A DNA stretch of 64,000 nt from Larimichthys crocea (Eukaryota > Chordata > Actinopteri > Sciaenidae): positions 10,515,705-10,579,704 of the forward strand of contig NC_040022.1 of NCBI RefSeq assembly GCF_000972845.2. The letters run 5' to 3'. How positions within the stretch are numbered: the first letter of the stretch is position 1; every line of letters begins with the position of its first letter. Positions 60,691 to 64,000 of this stretch are shown here, in pieces. The notes beneath the pieces were generated by a model that saw only the letters and a program-made list of their open reading frames with translations, had not been told where the DNA came from and searched no databases. The position numbers and the translations under genes were made by a program.

Positions 60691-60758
60691 GTGCGGTCAA
60701 CTTACTGTTTGCTACCATTCGGTTGGTAGGGTGGAGGGTTGTGCTTGTTGTTTGGCAT
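53721..60758 (-). CDS. ocln: occludin (tight-junction MARVEL protein)
   Basis: Four-pass tight-junction membrane protein. Coding exons (minus): 60758-60706, 60457-59764, 58832-58668, 56610-56495, 55390-55286, 54982-54811, 53949-53908, 53819-53721. They total 1446 bases (481 residues) with consistent phases and GT-AG borders. Start MPNNKHNPPPYQPNGSK. MARVEL domain: TM1 about 54-77, a Gly/Tyr-rich first loop (about 97-134, repeated Tyr-Gly-Gly-Ser), TM2 145-167, TM3 178-204, second loop with CAQYQNQDQAQ, TM4 250-275 (IVLGFLVFVGLIILLVFAV). The C-terminal occludin/ELL coiled-coil domain spans about 378-481 (DEQERLNYKREF, LQAELDSINQDL). In mammals this domain binds ZO-1. No frameshift or missing exon. 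A non-coding first exon probably lies near 63.3 kb. Confidence 0.96.
54108..54544 (+). mobile_element. relative of the long-TIR element (5'-truncated)
   Basis: Close match to 47516-48606 without the hAT insertion. The open frame, with SYAVLFIDAWPRRIRDTLK and ending HGGVIVNIF at 54393, is uninterrupted here. The right arm is shortened but keeps AGAAAATTCCAGAAC. Confidence 0.75.
55960..56250 (+). mobile_element. degraded LINE reverse-transcriptase fragment
   Basis: Short frames read PhePheValAsp-type Asp-Phe-Cys-Ser-Ile-Phe-Asn-Thr, then DFLSDRKQHVRLGNTSLT, and later KLMKFADYATLI, the order of RT motifs in Rex/CR1-like LINEs. The catalytic FADD has become FADY. It lies in occludin intron 4. 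Confidence 0.5.
56611..58490. other. occludin intron 3, upstream half
   Basis: No recognised exon or named repeat apart from a TAAC tandem (57822-57845). The frame at 56777-57022 has no domain. Confidence 0.5.
58476..58605. repeat. compound microsatellite TA / CA / GATA
   Basis: ATATAT, then a pure CA run (about 58531-58570), then AGATAGATAGATAGATAG. In occludin intron 3, about 60 bases from exon 3. Confidence 0.95.
58833..59763. other. occludin intron 2
   Basis: AT-rich. The minus-strand frame 59419-58979 has hydrophobic stretches, but no splice context or family resemblance. I do not call it a gene. Confidence 0.5.
60633..60688 (+). repeat. (CA)n microsatellite next to occludin exon 1
   Basis: A pure CA run that ends 17 bases from the coding exon 1 donor (60705). 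Confidence 0.95.
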
Positions 60759-61109
60759 ACTGAAAAATTATTGGAACACACCCTGTTAAAACACACACAC
60801 ACAAAACAATTGATTATGCAAAAATGTAAACAAACTAGTGCATCCTGCTCTAAGGTGTTTTATTTCTACGGTGATGTTTGGGGTGGTTAGTTTGTTTAGT
60901 CACAGCGCATCGTTCATGTGCATGTTTGAGTGTGCACTGCAAATTGAAAAAAGTGAAAAATAATTTATGCATTTGCATTGTGATTTGAATTCATTCCAAA
61001 ATGTAATGGCTTCTTTTTGGCCTATGTTCCATCCTTCCACCAAGTTCCATGAAAATCTGGGCCAGTAGTTTTCCCACTATCCTGCTGAAAAACAATGTGC
61101 ACCGACAAC

Positions 61110-62397
61110 TAAGGCTGAGCAATTTTATCGACCCTGCGATACATATCGATAATTTGTTTCCCCAGAAAGTATCGATTTTTCAGCCACGAGTATCGATACA
61201 TTAAGTCCCATTCAAATCCCCTGAGTTAAGCCTGGCACTCTGCTCACTGCCCATTTCCCCCCGTTGGCTTTGCAGGAAGAGTGATTAGGTCAGCCAGCCG
61301 CTAGTCTAGCTGTAGAGCATTTCTAGTAAGTTACCCATCTAGATACTCTCTTTACACAGACACCGACGTCTTCCTCTTCCTGTTTATGCAGCCAGAGTGA
61401 GGAGATTCAAGAGAATGGCGACGTACATAAATTTCAGCACCTTCATCCTTAAAAGCAGAAGTGCTCCCACCACTTTGGGTTTAACCCTCTGGGGACGGAT
61501 TGGGCAGATCCACCCAAAAAGTCTAAAGCTTTACATATCTGTTCATATCTTTTAAATGGTTTATGATGATGGAGAGATGTGTTTTTTGCACTGTTTTCCT
61601 GAGATTCCGCTAAAGACGGAGACACTTCCTTATTGTTCTACGCCACCGCGTAAAAGACCAATCGTAAAATAGATGTTCAGCAGACTGAAAGCGCAGTCAA
61701 TGAATGGACAAACGTTACTAGGCAGACTAGTTTCTTTTTCAACCATACTAGGCAGACTAGTTTCTTTTTCAACCAATCAGTGGATGTATCTATTACGTAT
61801 TCTAGCCAGTCAAAGGACTCTGGGGTCTTGTGGATGAGGGAAAACATAAAGAGCTGTGTCTGTAGAACAGAGTGCAGGGGGCAGGGAGCACAAAGTGCAC
61901 AGTGACAGAATAACTTCATAAATACTCAACTTTCTGGAGGCTCTTTGCTTTGCTAAGTGGCATGCCTGAGGAAAATGAGGCAAAAACGCATGGGACCTTT
62001 TGTATTAAAAGGGCATTATTTTATTGTTCTTCACATATTTGGTTGAAAAACTGCATATATATGTTAGGCAAAGGGATTGAAAAATAACATTTTCACTCAA
62101 AAACTCTTCACTAGTACTGTCTGAGGTGTGATATGACTAAAATCAAATTCATTTTGTCCAACATTTGCAAGCTGTAGACTCTCTGCCCAGTCAGAGCCAT
62201 ATATTGTGTAATTGATGCTTTCAGTTTTCAATTCAGTTCATTCAATCCAAGTCAGTCGAATACTTACAAGATGTTACCAAAATCACACCGTCCCTTTAAA
62301 ATCTTTCAGAAAATTATGTAATCGTATCGAATCATATCGTTGGCTGAATATCCTGTATCGTATCGTATGGTGGGATTAGTGTATCGCTACAGCCCTA
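61110..62397. mobile_element. hAT element (1288 bp), AATCGTATCG-rich
   Basis: Ends TAAGGCTGAGCAATTTTATC and, inverted, GTATCGCTACAGCCCTA. A perfect 8-bp duplication CCGACAAC lies at 61102-61109 and 62398-62405. TATCGAT-rich subterminal regions. No transposase frame. It sits in the first intron of occludin. A 26-base internal tandem (CTAGGCAGACTAGTTTC) is at 61719-61775. Confidence 0.9.
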
Positions 62398-63303
62398 CCG
62401 ACAACATAACCATAACATTTTTCTGTTGGTATTAAAAAGGTGCAGTGGGTAAGAATCTTTTTTATTTTTGTTACTTAAAAAAAATTCTCCTTTTATATCT
62501 ACAGTGGGGTCAGGTCCTCTTTCATGGAGGCCTCCATGTTTCTACAGACTAAACTAAATAGTGGTTCTAGACAGCTCCCCAAGTGTTGTTTTTCTTTCAC
62601 ACCAATAAGATAAACACACTGGACCTTTAAGAAGTAGTGGATTTTCAACACAAGGCCTACTATGAATGGAATCCAAACATCAACATTGTAAATGACTATT
62701 CTAGTGTTAATCTGGTAATGATCTGTTGATGTGTTACAGTTATGTGTGGGAAGTAAACTAGTTAAGTCTATATTTCATATAGAGCATGATGTATATGTGT
62801 GTGAAATGTAAATGATAAACTAATCTTCAAAATATTGACCTTTATCAGTCAGCTGATGTTCAGCTTTTCAACCAAAACAAGATACCTGTTTGTTTGTGGT
62901 GAAACAAAGCAGCACTTAGTGGGTGGTGATAAACTGGCACACAAACTATCTGACTGAAACTACCGGGTGTCAAAACTGAGAAGATCAAACTGAGCTGGGT
63001 TAGTTAGTATCACAGAGAGTGAAACTAATATTACTAATATTACACAACAGGAGAAAAGACAAACACATTTGAATGATTCACATTTTCACAAGTTTTAGGA
63101 CATCATGTAGGAATGCACAACAAACACGGAAACAAATTAGATCATAGCTGTCTTTTAAAATGGCGTATACTAACTTGTGATATTTTCTCGGATGCTCTGA
63201 CTTCGTTTTAAAAACTTTAACGTGGAACGTCTCTGCACAGTACAGTACACAGTTCATTTGTATTCTAGCACAAAATTCAATGAGAATGATTAAAGTGACC
63301 CAC

Positions 63304-63470
63304 CTCCTGCAGTGATGAACAGTCTGTTCCCGATGAACACAGAAGTGACGCTAAGCTGATGAACGCAAACAACACACACTGGGTGCGCAACCGCCGCCGC
63401 GCGCTTAGGGAGTACAATGGAACGCGCCCACAGGTGTGTGCGTGTGCGTGCTCATCACGTGGGCTCCACC
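63304..63470 (-). promoter_or_regulatory. occludin promoter and non-coding exon 1
   Basis: A GAG/GTGGGT donor at 63304 follows a plausible non-coding exon. Upstream is the most CpG-rich stretch of the region (CGCAACCGCCGCCGCGCGCT) and a CACGTG E-box near 63456. The first coding exon has its own acceptor one base before ATG, so an upstream exon is required. The exact transcription start is not visible. Confidence 0.5.
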
Positions 63471-64000
63471 CCAGGTCATACTGGACTAACCTGTCTTCCC
63501 CCCCAAGCAGCTTTCAGGAAGCGATGGCTACACCGTTTACTCTCTCTGGACACCACACCTTGAGTACCGAGAGTCACGGCATTATTCTAAAGAGGTTGTC
63601 GTTCATCAACAAGAATTAAACAGAACGAACAGGTATTTTTATTATCAATGTCCAAATAATTTTCCATACATTAAGTATGTTTTAAGCATCATCAGCTTTC
63701 TTTTGAAAACCAAAAAAACATTTGTAAAAGTGTAAATATGTCAATTCTATTTACTCATTCGAAAAGAATTGTGAAGTATTTTACAAAATGAAACATTTTG
63801 GTGAGATTCTAGCCTTACTTAAAAATACTAAATTTAGACATACATGCGTTTTCTAAATTGAAAGCTTTTATACTGATCTTAAGTAACATGACTTATGAAT
63901 CGCTGTCCTGCTGATCCAGGTGAGTAGAGGAAAAGCTACGATGCAAGACCTGACACCAGGAAAGCAGTTACAATACACTTCAACTCAGAAAAACTAGTCC
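63471..64000. other. upstream flank of occludin
   Basis: No gene recognised in the last half kilobase. The frame 63359-63619 overlaps the promoter and has no domain. Confidence 0.45.

Overview
The window is vertebrate nuclear DNA, most likely from a spiny-rayed (teleost) fish. Genes have several short exons with GT-AG introns, and the repeats are typical of fish: L2 and L1/Tx1-like LINEs, many short hAT elements with 8-bp target duplications, tRNA-derived SINEs and dense dinucleotide microsatellites. Three runs of exactly ten Ns (5557, 22221, 37069) mark scaffold gaps. Nothing prokaryotic or CRISPR-like is present.

Layout. 0.5-5 kb holds a hAT transposase relic, a repeat with a GCATGTTA-rich core and a LINE tail. 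5.2-18.4 kb holds a tandemly duplicated scavenger-receptor cysteine-rich (SRCR) receptor on the + strand: the 3' end of one copy (5.2-5.8 kb) and a second copy with leader exons, about five SRCR exons, a membrane exon and a cytoplasmic tail (10.6-16.3 kb). Almost every SRCR exon has small indels, and two exon chimeras look like assembly damage. 18.4-23.4 kb shows no gene. 23.4-31.1 kb is a nest of transposons: a 3'-truncated L1-like element (-), head to head with an L2 (+) that is interrupted by a BED-finger hAT element.

31.4-63.4 kb carries three conserved genes, all on the - strand: DHFR (five exons, 31399-35777, terminal exon not found), GTF2H2, the TFIIH p44 subunit (14 coding exons, 36488-51416, 392 codons when the intact exon copies are used), and occludin (8 coding exons, 53721-60758, 481 codons, plus a probable non-coding first exon near 63.3 kb). 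Neighbouring OCLN and GTF2H2 match the order known from human 5q13.

The most notable structure is a partial tandem duplication inside DHFR/GTF2H2. DHFR exon 3 and GTF2H2 exons 7-12 each occur twice. One GTF2H2 set (41.3-43.4 kb) is intact. In the other (37.6-39.7 kb) five of six exons carry small net indels. This looks like an uncollapsed or unpolished false duplication beside a gap, although a real duplication followed by a 3.35-kb deletion between short direct repeats is also possible.

I found no convincing new gene system. The best candidate for something undescribed is a DNA element with long terminal inverted repeats (47.46-48.61 kb, relatives at 49.7 and 54.1 kb) that carries a short conserved reading frame I do not recognise.
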